DNA of 64,000 nt from Solirubrobacteraceae bacterium (GTDB lineage Bacteria; Actinomycetota; Thermoleophilia; Solirubrobacterales; Solirubrobacteraceae), in assembly GCA_017882455.1 (NCBI GenBank), contig JADGPL010000015.1:1-64000 (forward strand), written 5' to 3'. Made by a program: the position numbers and the translations under genes. Under the pieces are notes generated by a model. That model was not told the DNA's origin. It saw nothing but the letters and a program-made list of their open reading frames with translations, and did not search any database. Positions 16,004-24,443 of the stretch are shown here, in pieces (positions within the stretch are counted from its first letter, which is position 1; every line of letters begins with the position of its first letter).

Positions 16004-18019
16004 CTAGGCCGCCTTCCAGTCGCGCAGGTGGACGGTGCCGTGGGCGTCCACCTCTCCCGACCAGCCCGGCGGGATCAGCAGGGTGGCGTCGGGCAGCGCA
16101 CACAGCGCCGGGCCCGCCAGCTGCGTCCCCGGCGCCGGCTCGCCGCGCAGGACCGCGGCTGGCACGGGCTCGCCGGCGAACACGACCGGGCGCGTCTCGG
16201 TCGCCGCCACGGTTGCGGACGCGGCTCGCGGGCGTAGCGCGGGCGCTTCACCCCAGGCGGACACCCGCATGTTCACCAGCTCCACCTGTGCCGTCTCGTC
16301 GCGATAGCCATAGCGCTGCTCGTGGGCGCGCGCGAAGGCGCTCCGCAGCTGCTCGGGATCCAGCCACGCTGCCGGCCCGGATGGATCGAGTGACTCCTCG
16401 ACGGGCAGCTCGAAGGCCTGGCCGCCGTAGCGGAGCTCGTGGCGGACCCGCACGAGCGCAGGTGAGCCCGGAAGCGCCTCGAGCGCCTCGGAGATCAGCG
16501 CGGCGCGCTCGTCTCGCAAGCGCTCGGCCGACAGCGCCTCGCCAGCGAGGATCACCGTCCGCGCGACATCGCGGCGCGGGGCGGCGGCGGCCAGCCCGAG
16601 CGCGCACAGCACCCCCGACGCGCGGGGGCACAGCACGCGCGAGATGCCCAGCTCGCGGGCCAGCGCCGCCGCGTGCAGCGGCCCGGCCCCGCCGAAGGGC
16701 ATCAGGGCGAACCCGCGCGGGTCGATCCCGCGCTCGACCGTCATCAGCCGCAGAGCGCCCAGCATCTCGGCCTCGGCCACCCGCACGATCCCCTCGGCGC
16801 AGGCCATCAGGTCGAGGTCGAGCTCCCGGGCGAGGCGTGAGACCGCCTGCTCGGCGGCCGGCCGGTCGAGCTTCAGCCCACCGGCCAGCGGAGAGTCCTC
16901 GAGCAGCCGCCCCAGGATCAGGTTGGCGTCGGTCACGGTCGGCGCGACGCCGCCATGGCCGTAGCAGGCGGGTCCCGGGGCGGCTCCCGCCGAGGCCGGT
17001 CCGACACGCAGGGCGCCCCCGGCGTCGCGCCAGGCGATCGAACCTCCGCCCGCGCCCACCGTGTGGATGTCGAGCGCCGGCAGCGACAGCGGGCGCCCCG
17101 CGATCACGCGCTCGGCGGTCTCGGGCACGTGCAGGTCGTCGATCAGGCACACATCGCAGGAGGTTCCGCCCATGTCGAAGCAGAGCACCTGCGGCTCCTG
17201 CGCCAGCTCGGCCAGCAGCAGCGCTCCGCCGACGCCGCCCGCCGGACCGGAGAGCACCGTCAACGCCGCGTGCGCCCCGGCCTGCGCGGCGTCGGTGAGC
17301 CCGCCCGAGGACTGCATGACCTGCGGCTCGGCCAGCCCGATCGCCGCGGTCTGGCGGCCGAGGTCCCCCAGGTAGTCGGCGAGCAGCGGCGAGAGGGCCG
17401 CGTCGAGCACCGTCGTGGCCGTGCGCTCGTACTCGCGGAACGTTCCCACGAGCTCGCTGGAGAGCGAGACGTGAACACCCGGGAGCAGCTCGGCGAGGAT
17501 CTCGCCCAGGAGCCGCTCGTGGCTCGGGTCGGCGTAGGAGTGCAGCAGCGAGACGGCCACGGCCTGCGGCTCGGCGCGGGCGATCTCTCCCACCAGCGCG
17601 CGTGCCGCGGCGGGGTCGAGCGCCTGCAGGGGCCCGTCGGGACCGATCCGCTCCTGCGCCGCGAAGCGCAGCTCGGCGGGGACCAGCGGCTCGGGCGCCG
17701 CGGCGCACAGCCGGTACAGGCGCGCGCGAGCCTGGCGGGCGAGCTCGAGCACGTCGGTGAAGCCCGCCGTGGCGATCAGAGCGGTGCGGGCGGTGCGACC
17801 CTCGAGCAGGGCGTTCGTGGCCACCGTCATCCCGTGGGAGAAGCGCGTTACGTCCTGTGGGCGGGCGCCGGCACGGGCGAGGACCAGTCGCACGGCGGCG
17901 AGCACGCCCTCGGACTCGCGGGACGGCGTCGAGGGGACCTTGCCCGTGTGCACGGCGCCATCCTCGCCCACGAGCACGGCGTCCGTGAACGTCCCGCCGA
18001 CATCCACGCCGAGGAGCAT
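16004..18019 (-). CDS. hyuA: hydantoinase A/oxoprolinase family protein (HyuA)
   Basis: 671 residues. The N-terminus LLGVDVGGTFTDAVLV is the ASKHA-type phosphate-binding motif of hydantoinase A; SGPAGGV and CFDMGGTSCDVCLI are the second nucleotide-binding blocks. It is the ATPase partner of HyuB. It leads a three-gene operon (hyuA-hyuB-dehydrogenase) that probably opens a cyclic amide or imide and then oxidises or reduces the product. Confidence 0.93.
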   Translation of the reverse strand: MLLGVDVGGTFTDAVLVGEDGAVHTGKVPSTPSRESEGVLAAVRLVLARAGARPQDVTRFSHGMTVATNALLEGRTARTALIATAGFTDVLELARQARARLYRLCAAAPEPLVPAELRFAAQERIGPDGPLQALDPAAARALVGEIARAEPQAVAVSLLHSYADPSHERLLGEILAELLPGVHVSLSSELVGTFREYERTATTVLDAALSPLLADYLGDLGRQTAAIGLAEPQVMQSSGGLTDAAQAGAHAALTVLSGPAGGVGGALLLAELAQEPQVLCFDMGGTSCDVCLIDDLHVPETAERVIAGRPLSLPALDIHTVGAGGGSIAWRDAGGALRVGPASAGAAPGPACYGHGGVAPTVTDANLILGRLLEDSPLAGGLKLDRPAAEQAVSRLARELDLDLMACAEGIVRVAEAEMLGALRLMTVERGIDPRGFALMPFGGAGPLHAAALARELGISRVLCPRASGVLCALGLAAAAPRRDVARTVILAGEALSAERLRDERAALISEALEALPGSPALVRVRHELRYGGQAFELPVEESLDPSGPAAWLDPEQLRSAFARAHEQRYGYRDETAQVELVNMRVSAWGEAPALRPRAASATVAATETRPVVFAGEPVPAAVLRGEPAPGTQLAGPALCALPDATLLIPPGWSGEVDAHGTVHLRDWKAA

Positions 18020-18083
18020 CGGCTCAGACTACGGCAGGCTCACCGCCCTCGTCTCCCGAGAACCGCTGTAGATAGCCGGTCGA

Positions 18084-18518
18084 TCAGGCCGCTACGAGCT
18101 CTCGATCCTCGGTGTCCGCGAGATGCTGGTGGGAGGGGCAGTAGCCGTTGTGGGGCAGCGGGGTCCGCTGGCATGCCGAGCCCTTGCGAGTCGTCGCGCG
18201 GCACTGCGGCGGGGCGCCGCTCACCGAGGTGTAGCCCTCGTGGGGGTTTGCGATCAGGAACTGCTGCGCGTAGGTCACGTAGGTCGTGACGACATTGTGC
18301 ACGTGGCCCTGCGCCCACATCGGGAAGTAGCTGCGGATGTCGCAGAACAGCGTGCGCGCAGGCCGCGCGAAGTAGTGGCGGTCGGTGGCCAGGCGCGTGA
18401 TCACGTCCTCGCACGCGCGCAGAACCGCGGTCTGGTTGCTGGTGGCCGGAGCTCCCCTCGGCGGCTCCAGGATCTCGGGAGCGAGCTCCCGATAGATAGC
18501 CCGACTGAACTGGTACAT
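18084..18518 (-). CDS. uncharacterised protein with a C-terminal zinc-knuckle-like motif
   Basis: 144 residues from ATG 18518, chosen because GTGAGGAG lies seven bases upstream. The N-terminal two thirds have no motif I recognise. The C-terminus carries CRATTRKGSACQR followed by LPHNGYCPSHQH, a compact C-x8-C-x11-C-x2-H pattern that could bind zinc and resembles short motifs appended to phage and actinobacterial proteins. It lies alone between hyuA and nadB; the 200 bases upstream hold no other gene. Confidence 0.6.
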   Translation of the reverse strand: MYQFSRAIYRELAPEILEPPRGAPATSNQTAVLRACEDVITRLATDRHYFARPARTLFCDIRSYFPMWAQGHVHNVVTTYVTYAQQFLIANPHEGYTSVSGAPPQCRATTRKGSACQRTPLPHNGYCPSHQHLADTEDRELVAA

Positions 18519-18722
18519 GGTGATGCTCCTCACCCTCTGTTGCTGGATCTGTGGTTTGGGAGCACACCCGCCATCCTCAGAGACTCCGACACCCCAAAGA
18601 CCTTGCATCACCCACAACACAAGCACGACCACAAAAGATCGAGATAAAGATCACGAGCCGGTTTTCTTATGAACTCCATGCCCCGCGCCGATCGTTCGCA
18701 GGCGCGATCGGCTGGACGGCGC

Positions 18723-20204
18723 TCAGCTCCAGGTCTGCCAGGAGATCGATTCCGCGTCCTCGACGATCACGTGGCGATGGTCGAGCGAGGGGTCACGGTC
18801 TGGATGTTCTATGCGCAGGTGCGCGCCGCGGCTCTCGGTGCGCTCGAGCGCGCAGCGTGCGATCAGACGCGCCAGCAGGTGGGGGGCTTTGAGCAGCCTG
18901 CTCAGCCCCTCGCGCGAACGCACGATCCCCGCGTCCCGCCACAGCGCCTCTCGGGTGGCCGCGTCGGCACGCGCCGGGGCGGGCAGCTCGCTCAGGGCCT
19001 CGATCTCGCCCGGGGTTGGCGGCGCCGTCCGTATCCGAGGGCGCGAGAGCGCGTCTGTCACCGACCTGCGGGCGAAGACGAAGCACTCGCTGAGCGAGTT
19101 GGAGGCAAGTCGATTGGCACCATGCAACCCCGTGCACGAGGCCTCCCCGACCGCGTAGAGACCTTGGACGGTTGAGCGCGCATCGAGGTCGGTGACGATC
19201 CCGCCCATCATGTAATGGGCCGCCGGCGCCACCGGGATCAGCTCGCGCGCCGGATCGAGGCCGGCGTCGCGCAACGCCGCCACGACGTTTGGGAAATGGG
19301 CCGGGTCGATCGCGCGCATGTCCAGGCCGACCGAGCGCGCGCCGGTCTCCTGCAGACGCGCCTGGATCGCCCGCGAGACCTCGTCGCGTGGGGCGAGCTC
19401 GTCGACGAACCGCTCCCCTGTGGCGTCGTGCAGGGTTGCGCCCTCGCCCCGGATCGCCTCGGTCACCAGGAAGCCCTCGCGCCCGCGGACGCCGATCACG
19501 GCCGTGGGATGGAACTGCAGCAGCTCGAGGTCGGCGAGCGCCGCCCCGGCCGCGTGGGCGAGCAGCATGCCGAGCCCCTGGGAGCCGGGCGGGTTGGTGG
19601 TTCGCGCCCACAGCGCCGCCGCCCCGCCCGTCGCGATCACGACGGCGCGCGCCCCGATCACGCGCCCGTCGTCGCAGATGAGCCCGCGACAGCGATCCTC
19701 AGAGCGCCACAGCGCCTGCGCGCGGGCGCCCTCGAGCACGCTGATGAGGGGCTCTTCGGCCACGAGCGCAGACAGCTGGCGCACCACGCGCCGACCCGTC
19801 GCGCTGCCCCCCGCATGCACCACGCGCCTGACCGAATGCCCACCCTCGAGGCCGAGCGCGAGCTGTCCGAAGCGATCGGCATCGAAGCGCACTCCGAGCG
19901 CCTGGAGGTCGCGAACGCAGTCCGGCGCCTCCCGCACGAGGATCTCGGCGGCCGAGCGCCTGACCAGGGCTCGTCCGGCGGTCTCGGTGTCGCGAAGGTG
20001 GAGCTCGAAGCTGTCATCGGCGGCCAGCGCCGCGGCGAGTCCGCCCTGCGCCCAGTAGCTGGCGGTCTGAGCCAGGGGTGTGGCCGATATCAGCACGACC
20101 CTGGCCCGCTCGCGTGCAGCGCACAGCGCCGCATACAGCCCGGCCGCCCCCGCGCCCACCACTGCGACGTCGGCCCCATGTGTCCTCGACGAGGGGAGAG
20201 GCAT
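18723..20204 (-). CDS. nadB: L-aspartate oxidase NadB
   Basis: 493 residues from ATG 20204, where the FAD-binding VAVVGAGAAGLYAAL begins. SYWAQGGLAAAL, HSVRRVVHAGG, HPTA, RGEGATL, HYMMGGI and GLHGANRLASNSLSE are the succinate-dehydrogenase/aspartate-oxidase blocks; length and gaps fit NadB. It makes iminoaspartate for NAD synthesis. nadA and nadC are not adjacent, which is unusual because the three often cluster. Confidence 0.92.
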   Translation of the reverse strand: MPLPSSRTHGADVAVVGAGAAGLYAALCAARERARVVLISATPLAQTASYWAQGGLAAALAADDSFELHLRDTETAGRALVRRSAAEILVREAPDCVRDLQALGVRFDADRFGQLALGLEGGHSVRRVVHAGGSATGRRVVRQLSALVAEEPLISVLEGARAQALWRSEDRCRGLICDDGRVIGARAVVIATGGAAALWARTTNPPGSQGLGMLLAHAAGAALADLELLQFHPTAVIGVRGREGFLVTEAIRGEGATLHDATGERFVDELAPRDEVSRAIQARLQETGARSVGLDMRAIDPAHFPNVVAALRDAGLDPARELIPVAPAAHYMMGGIVTDLDARSTVQGLYAVGEASCTGLHGANRLASNSLSECFVFARRSVTDALSRPRIRTAPPTPGEIEALSELPAPARADAATREALWRDAGIVRSREGLSRLLKAPHLLARLIARCALERTESRGAHLRIEHPDRDPSLDHRHVIVEDAESISWQTWS

Positions 20205-20236
20205 CGGGGGAACCGTATCTGGCGCGGGGATCGAGG

Positions 20237-20782
20237 CTACTTCTTCGGTAGCAGGCCAGCTTTGCGCAGGAGTTCGAGCGCTTTGGCGTTGGCCCGTTTG
20301 GAGCCGGTCCCGGCGGTGGCGGGCGTGGTCGTCGTCGATGCCCCTGGAGCGCCGACGCCCCCCGCGGCGCCTGTGCCCGTGCTCGTCCCCGGCGTGGTGG
20401 CCGCTCCGGGCGTGCTCTGCGAGGGGAGCGTCGGGGTGATGCTCGTGGCCGCCGGCGCGACCGTGGCCGCGGCGGTCGTGATGGTCTTCGTGCTGACCGG
20501 CGGCGCGGGTCCCGTGTCGCCCGCCAACTTGACCAGGGCGGCAGCGAGAACGCCCAGCGAGAGCACGACCACGACCACGGCGGTCACCAGCGGCGCCCTC
20601 CAGTTGGGAGACGCGGCGAGGCGGGTGCGGGCGGCCGCGCCGCAGCTGAGGCACCACTCCTGCTCGGGATGGAGCGGGCTGCCGCACAACGGGCAGGCCT
20701 CGCCGCCCGGGTTGCTCGCGGGCGGCGGCGGAACAGTGCTCTCGCCGGTCGTGCCCGCGGGCGAGGACGTCGCCGCGCTCAC
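20237..20782 (-). CDS. zinc-ribbon, single-pass membrane protein with Thr/Ala-rich tail
   Basis: 181 residues. A zinc ribbon CPLCGSPL...CLSCG (about 30-47) is followed by one transmembrane helix (about 64-86), a low-complexity Thr/Ala/Pro/Gly stretch and a basic C-terminus LRKAGLLPKK. It overlaps the upstream zinc-ribbon gene by four bases (ATGA). The layout resembles actinobacterial membrane-linked sensors of unknown function. Confidence 0.68.
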   Translation of the reverse strand: MSAATSSPAGTTGESTVPPPPASNPGGEACPLCGSPLHPEQEWCLSCGAAARTRLAASPNWRAPLVTAVVVVVLSLGVLAAALVKLAGDTGPAPPVSTKTITTAAATVAPAATSITPTLPSQSTPGAATTPGTSTGTGAAGGVGAPGASTTTTPATAGTGSKRANAKALELLRKAGLLPKK

Positions 20783-21480
20783 GAGCCGGGCGCTCCCGGG
20801 CGGATGATCTCGGTGGCTTCATCGCTGTCCGCCGGCGGTGTCGGCGAGCGCCCCGCCGAGGGCGGCGACGTCGGCTGGTGAGCCGGCACGGGCGTGTGGG
20901 CGTCCTCGACCGGGGGCGGCGCTACGGGGGGCGGAGCGGCTGCCGCGGCCGTCGGCTCTGCGGGTGGGCCCGGGGCAGCGGGCTCGGGGATCGGCGCCGC
21001 GGGCGCGGCCGGCGCGGGCACGGCAGTCGCGCCGGCGACCGGCAGGTCGACGTGGCGGCTCATCGAGAGCCCGCAGTTGGGGCAGAAGCGGTCTTCGCTG
21101 CTGTGAATTGCCGCGCAGCGGGGACAGGCGGTGATGCCGGCCTCGCGCAGGACGGTCACGGGCTCGCGCTCTCCGAGCGCCGCCTCGATGCTGCGCAGCT
21201 CGGTGTCGATGTGACCGAGCGTCGTCAGCTTGGCGAGCACGAGCGCGTCGTTTCGCTGCCCGAAGCGATGCAGGTTGAAGACCAGCCCGCCGAGGTCGCG
21301 ATAGGCGAGCTCGCGTGCCTTGCGCAGGAACCGGGCCCTGCGACGGGCACGCCCGCGCGAGCCGAAGCCGGCCTCGCCGATCTGCGATCGCTCGCCAGGG
21401 CCCGCCAGGTATGCGGCCTGGCTTTCGTCCTGCGCCTGCGCGGAGGCGTCCGTTGGAGTCGTGCCAGATATCTGATTCAC
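20779..21480 (-). CDS. zinc-ribbon protein with Pro/Ala-rich C-terminus
   Basis: 233 residues from GTG 21480. An alpha-helical N-terminal region (about 35-115) precedes a zinc ribbon CPRCAAIHSSEDRFCPNCG and a long Pro/Ala-rich tail. No enzyme motif is visible. It is coupled to the second zinc-ribbon gene, so the two may act together. TAGCAT nine bases before the GTG could serve as a leaderless -10. Confidence 0.65.
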   Translation of the reverse strand: MNQISGTTPTDASAQAQDESQAAYLAGPGERSQIGEAGFGSRGRARRRARFLRKARELAYRDLGGLVFNLHRFGQRNDALVLAKLTTLGHIDTELRSIEAALGEREPVTVLREAGITACPRCAAIHSSEDRFCPNCGLSMSRHVDLPVAGATAVPAPAAPAAPIPEPAAPGPPAEPTAAAAAPPPVAPPPVEDAHTPVPAHQPTSPPSAGRSPTPPADSDEATEIIRPGAPGS

Positions 21481-21492
21481 GCTGGATCCATG

Positions 21493-22473
21493 CTATCCGG
21501 ACCGTTGCCCGGACTGCTCCAGCGTCAGTGACCAGGCGTCCCGGACGCGCTCGGCCATCGCCTCGGCGGAGAAGCGCATGGCGCTCGCGCGTCCGGTCAC
21601 GCGCGGATCGCGGGCGGCGAGGTGCGGCTCGAGCGCGGCGCGCCAGCCCGCGATCTCGAACGGCGCGCACAGCGTGCCGGGCACATCCGCGAGGGCCTCG
21701 CGATGGATTCCCACCGGCGTGGCCAGCACCGGCACGTCGCAGGCGAGCGCCTCGAGCACGGCCAGGCCGAAGCCCTCGCGCTCGGAGGGCACCAGCACGG
21801 CGTTCGCGGCGTTGATCCACAGCGGCACGCGGGCCGGCTGGACGCCCCCGAGCGCGAGCAGCTCGACGCCCGCATCGCGCGCGAGCGCCGCGGCGCGCTC
21901 GTAGCCCTTCTCCGGGCGGGCGGGGTCGGCCGCGAACAGCAGGTAGGGCCGGTCGGGGTCGAGTCCCAGCTCGCGGCGGGCCTGTGCGCGCGGCATCATG
22001 CCGAAGCGCGCGAGATCCACCCCGCAGGGAAGCACGCGGGCGCGCCGGCGCGCCGCGGCGCCCGGGAGCTCGGATACGAGCGAGGCGGAGACGGCGCCCA
22101 GCAGGTCGATCGCCGGCAGCAACGCGGCCGTCGCCAGGCGGGTGCGCGGATGGCTCAGATCGGTTCCGTGCACGGTCAGCCCGCGCACGCGCGCAGCGAC
22201 GCCCAGCGTCGCCCAGGCGGTCAGGCCGAAGTGGGCGTGCACGACGTCCAGCGGCGGCGAGGAGGGACGGCGAGAGAACGTGGACGGGCCGCCGTAGCGG
22301 CGGCGGAGCTCGAGCGCGGCGCCCGCGAGCGCGCGCGGGCCGGGCGGAAACTCGAACAGCTCCACCTCCACGTCCTCGAGACCGCGCAGCGCCGAGACCT
22401 GATCGCGGACGAAGCTCCCGCGCTCGGGGTGGGGGGCGTCGGGAAGCATGTTGGAGACCACCAGCGCGCGCAA
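21493..22473 (-). CDS. GT4-type glycosyltransferase
   Basis: 326 residues from TTG 22473. The GT-B fold is indicated by SNMLPDAPHPERGSFVRDQV and HAHFGLTA in the N-domain, and by PSEREGFGLAVLEALACDVPV, the GT4 EX7E-like donor-binding motif, in the C-domain. It probably transfers a nucleotide-activated sugar at the membrane or cell envelope; donor and acceptor are unknown. No other envelope genes lie beside it. The next gene is divergent. Confidence 0.85.
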   Translation of the reverse strand: MRALVVSNMLPDAPHPERGSFVRDQVSALRGLEDVEVELFEFPPGPRALAGAALELRRRYGGPSTFSRRPSSPPLDVVHAHFGLTAWATLGVAARVRGLTVHGTDLSHPRTRLATAALLPAIDLLGAVSASLVSELPGAAARRRARVLPCGVDLARFGMMPRAQARRELGLDPDRPYLLFAADPARPEKGYERAAALARDAGVELLALGGVQPARVPLWINAANAVLVPSEREGFGLAVLEALACDVPVLATPVGIHREALADVPGTLCAPFEIAGWRAALEPHLAARDPRVTGRASAMRFSAEAMAERVRDAWSLTLEQSGQRSG

Positions 22474-22508
22474 GGTCCCCGACGGTAGCGCTCTGGAATG
22501 ATGGTCGC

Positions 22509-23252
22509 ATGAGCTCCACCCCCACGCGCAGCTACGGGCGCGGCCCGGATCAGATGCGCCCGACGGAGATCGAGCCCGGCTTCATGCGCACGGCCACCGG
22601 CTCGGCGCTGATCTCGGTCGGCGAGACCCGCGTCATCTGCACGGCCTCCGCGCAGGAGAGCGTTCCGCGCTGGATGGCCGGCAAGGGACGCGGCTGGGTG
22701 ACGGCCGAGTACGGGATGCTCCCCGCCTCCACCGGCGAGCGCAAGCAGCGCGACGCCACCCGCGGGCGCCAGGACGGAAGGACGGTCGAGATCCAGCGAC
22801 TGATCGGTCGTTCGCTGCGCGGGGTGGTCGACTTCGAGGTGCTCGGCGAACGCACGATCTACCTCGACTGCGACGTGCTGCAGGCCGACGGCGGGACGCG
22901 CTGCGCCTCGATCACCGGCGCCTATGTGGCGCTGGCGCTCGCCTGCGACTCGCTTCGGTCCTCGGGGCTGCTCGAGCGCTCGCCGCTGAGCGGATCGGTG
23001 GCCGCTGTCTCCTGCGGCATGATCGAGGGCGTGGCCATGCTCGACCTCGACTACCCCGAGGACTCCACGGCCGAGGTCGACGCCAACGTGGTCATGACGG
23101 GCGAGGGCGGCCTCGTGGAGGTCCAGGCGACGGCCGAGCGCACGCCGCTCTCCCGAGCCCACCTGGACGAGCTGCTCGCCCTGGCCGGGGCCGGCATCGA
23201 GCAGCTTCGCTCGCTGCAGGAACGGACCATCGCCGAGGCTGGGCGCGGTTGA
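22509..23252 (+). CDS. rph: ribonuclease PH
   Basis: 247 residues from ATG 22509. It has the RNase PH/PNPase fold with RGRGPDQMR-like YGRGPDQMRP at the start, AEYGMLPAST, RDATRGRQDGRT, EIQRLIGRSLR and DCDVLQADGGTR, the phosphate-dependent exoribonuclease blocks. It trims tRNA 3' ends. Its stop overlaps the rdgB start, the common actinobacterial rph-rdgB pair. Confidence 0.95.
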   Translation: MSSTPTRSYGRGPDQMRPTEIEPGFMRTATGSALISVGETRVICTASAQESVPRWMAGKGRGWVTAEYGMLPASTGERKQRDATRGRQDGRTVEIQRLIGRSLRGVVDFEVLGERTIYLDCDVLQADGGTRCASITGAYVALALACDSLRSSGLLERSPLSGSVAAVSCGMIEGVAMLDLDYPEDSTAEVDANVVMTGEGGLVEVQATAERTPLSRAHLDELLALAGAGIEQLRSLQERTIAEAGRG

Positions 23253-23887
23253 GGCTGCTGCTGGCCACGCACAACGAGCACAAGCGGCGGGAGTTCGAGC
23301 GGCTGCTCGGCGCCGCGGCGGCCGGGGACTGGGGGGTGGACGTGCTGGGCGACGACGTCGGGCTTCCGCCGGAGAACGGACAGACGTTCGCCGAGAACGC
23401 GCTCGGCAAGGCCAGGGCGGCCGCTCGAAGCACCGGCAGGGTGAGCATCGCCGACGATTCCGGGATCGCGGCCGCGGCGTTGGGGGGCGCGCCGGGAGTT
23501 CGCTCGGCGCGCTACGCCGGCGAGCATGCAAGCGACGGCGAGAACCTCGCCAAGCTGCTGCGCGAGGCGCCCGCCGGAAGCCCCTTGGAGTACGTCTGCG
23601 CGCTCGCCTACGTCGACCCCGCGCGCGGGGTGGAGCAGCTGTTCGAGGGTCGCTGCGCCGGACGTCTGGCGCGTGAGCCCCGGGGTGAGCGCGGCTTCGG
23701 CTACGACCCCGCGTTCCTCCCCGACGACGGTCCTGCAGGCATGACGATGGCGGAGCTCTCGGACGGGCAGAAGGACGCCATCAGCCACCGGGGGCGGGCG
23801 GTGCGGTCGCTGCTCGCCTGGCTGCAGGCGGGCGAGGCGCAGCGTCTCCCCCGCGCAGCGGGATGCCGCGGGTCTACTCGCCGCTAG
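23249..23887 (+). CDS. rdgB: non-canonical purine NTP pyrophosphatase (RdgB/HAM1)
   Basis: 212 residues from TTG 23249, which overlaps the rph TGA. LLLATHNEHKRREFERLL, FAENALGKARAA, IADDSGI and FGYDPAF are the HAM1 signature blocks, and the C-terminal SHRGRAVRSLL contains the substrate-binding SHR. It removes ITP, dITP and XTP from nucleotide pools. Confidence 0.94.
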   Translation: MRLLLATHNEHKRREFERLLGAAAAGDWGVDVLGDDVGLPPENGQTFAENALGKARAAARSTGRVSIADDSGIAAAALGGAPGVRSARYAGEHASDGENLAKLLREAPAGSPLEYVCALAYVDPARGVEQLFEGRCAGRLAREPRGERGFGYDPAFLPDDGPAGMTMAELSDGQKDAISHRGRAVRSLLAWLQAGEAQRLPRAAGCRGSTRR

Positions 23888-24024
23888 AACAGGTTGATGG
23901 CGGCCGAGGCGGCCACGGCCACCCCCAGGCCGGCGTAGCCGGTGTAGCCTGAGATGAGCAGCAGCACGGCGGTCAGGAGCGCCACGAGCACGGTCACGAT
24001 CCACGCGATGCGGGTGATGGCCAT
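23884..24024 (-). CDS. 46-residue putative membrane peptide
   Basis: MAITRIAWIVTVLVALLTAV... contains two hydrophobic segments (about 5-24 and 27-43) and ends INLF. It lies opposite rdgB with a four-base tail overlap and upstream of the HU gene on the other strand. A weak AATGAAG precedes the ATG. No family is recognised; it is kept because the hydrophobicity is coherent and the gap is otherwise empty. Confidence 0.45.
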   Translation of the reverse strand: MAITRIAWIVTVLVALLTAVLLLISGYTGYAGLGVAVAASAAINLF

Positions 24025-24102
24025 CGCTTCATTGTGGCGGATGCGCCCGTCCGCACGCGGTGTTAGCTTCGGCGCAACGGTTTCACGAACGAGGAGGGCG
24101 AA

Positions 24103-24381
24103 GTGACGAAGTCCGAGCTGGTTGACCAGGTGGCAGATCGCGCCGACCTGACCAAGCAGGATGCCGCACGGGCGGTGGACGCGGTGCTCGCCACTGTCGA
24201 GGACGCGCTGCGCCGAGGCAGCGAGGTGACGGTGTCCGGATTCGGCAAGTTCCACGTGAGCGAGCGCGGCGCGCGCGCTGGGGTGAACCCCCGTACGGGC
24301 GAGCGCATCCAGATCGCCGCCTCGCGCGTGCCCCGGTTCACGGCCGGCAGTGGCCTGAAGAGCGCGGTGAAGGGCCGCTGA
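24103..24381 (+). CDS. HU-family nucleoid DNA-binding protein
   Basis: 92 residues from GTG 24103 with GAGGAGGGCGAA directly upstream. MTKSELVDQVADRADLTKQDA, SGFGKFHVSERGAR and GVNPRTGERIQIAASRVPRF are the HU/IHF dimerisation and minor-groove arm motifs. It lacks the Lys/Ala-rich tail of mycobacterial HupB. It likely compacts DNA as a homodimer. Confidence 0.95.
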   Translation: MTKSELVDQVADRADLTKQDAARAVDAVLATVEDALRRGSEVTVSGFGKFHVSERGARAGVNPRTGERIQIAASRVPRFTAGSGLKSAVKGR

Positions 24382-24443
24382 CGGCTGCGCGGCCCTTCGG
24401 CGACACCCTGGCCGCGCGCGTCGCGGAGCGCGAGTCGCAACTC

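Noticed and set aside
18723-20822. A 699-residue minus-strand frame as one long protein
   Set aside because: Its first 206 residues are Arg/Gly-rich and only shadow the zinc-ribbon gene in another frame; NadB begins at ATG 20204.
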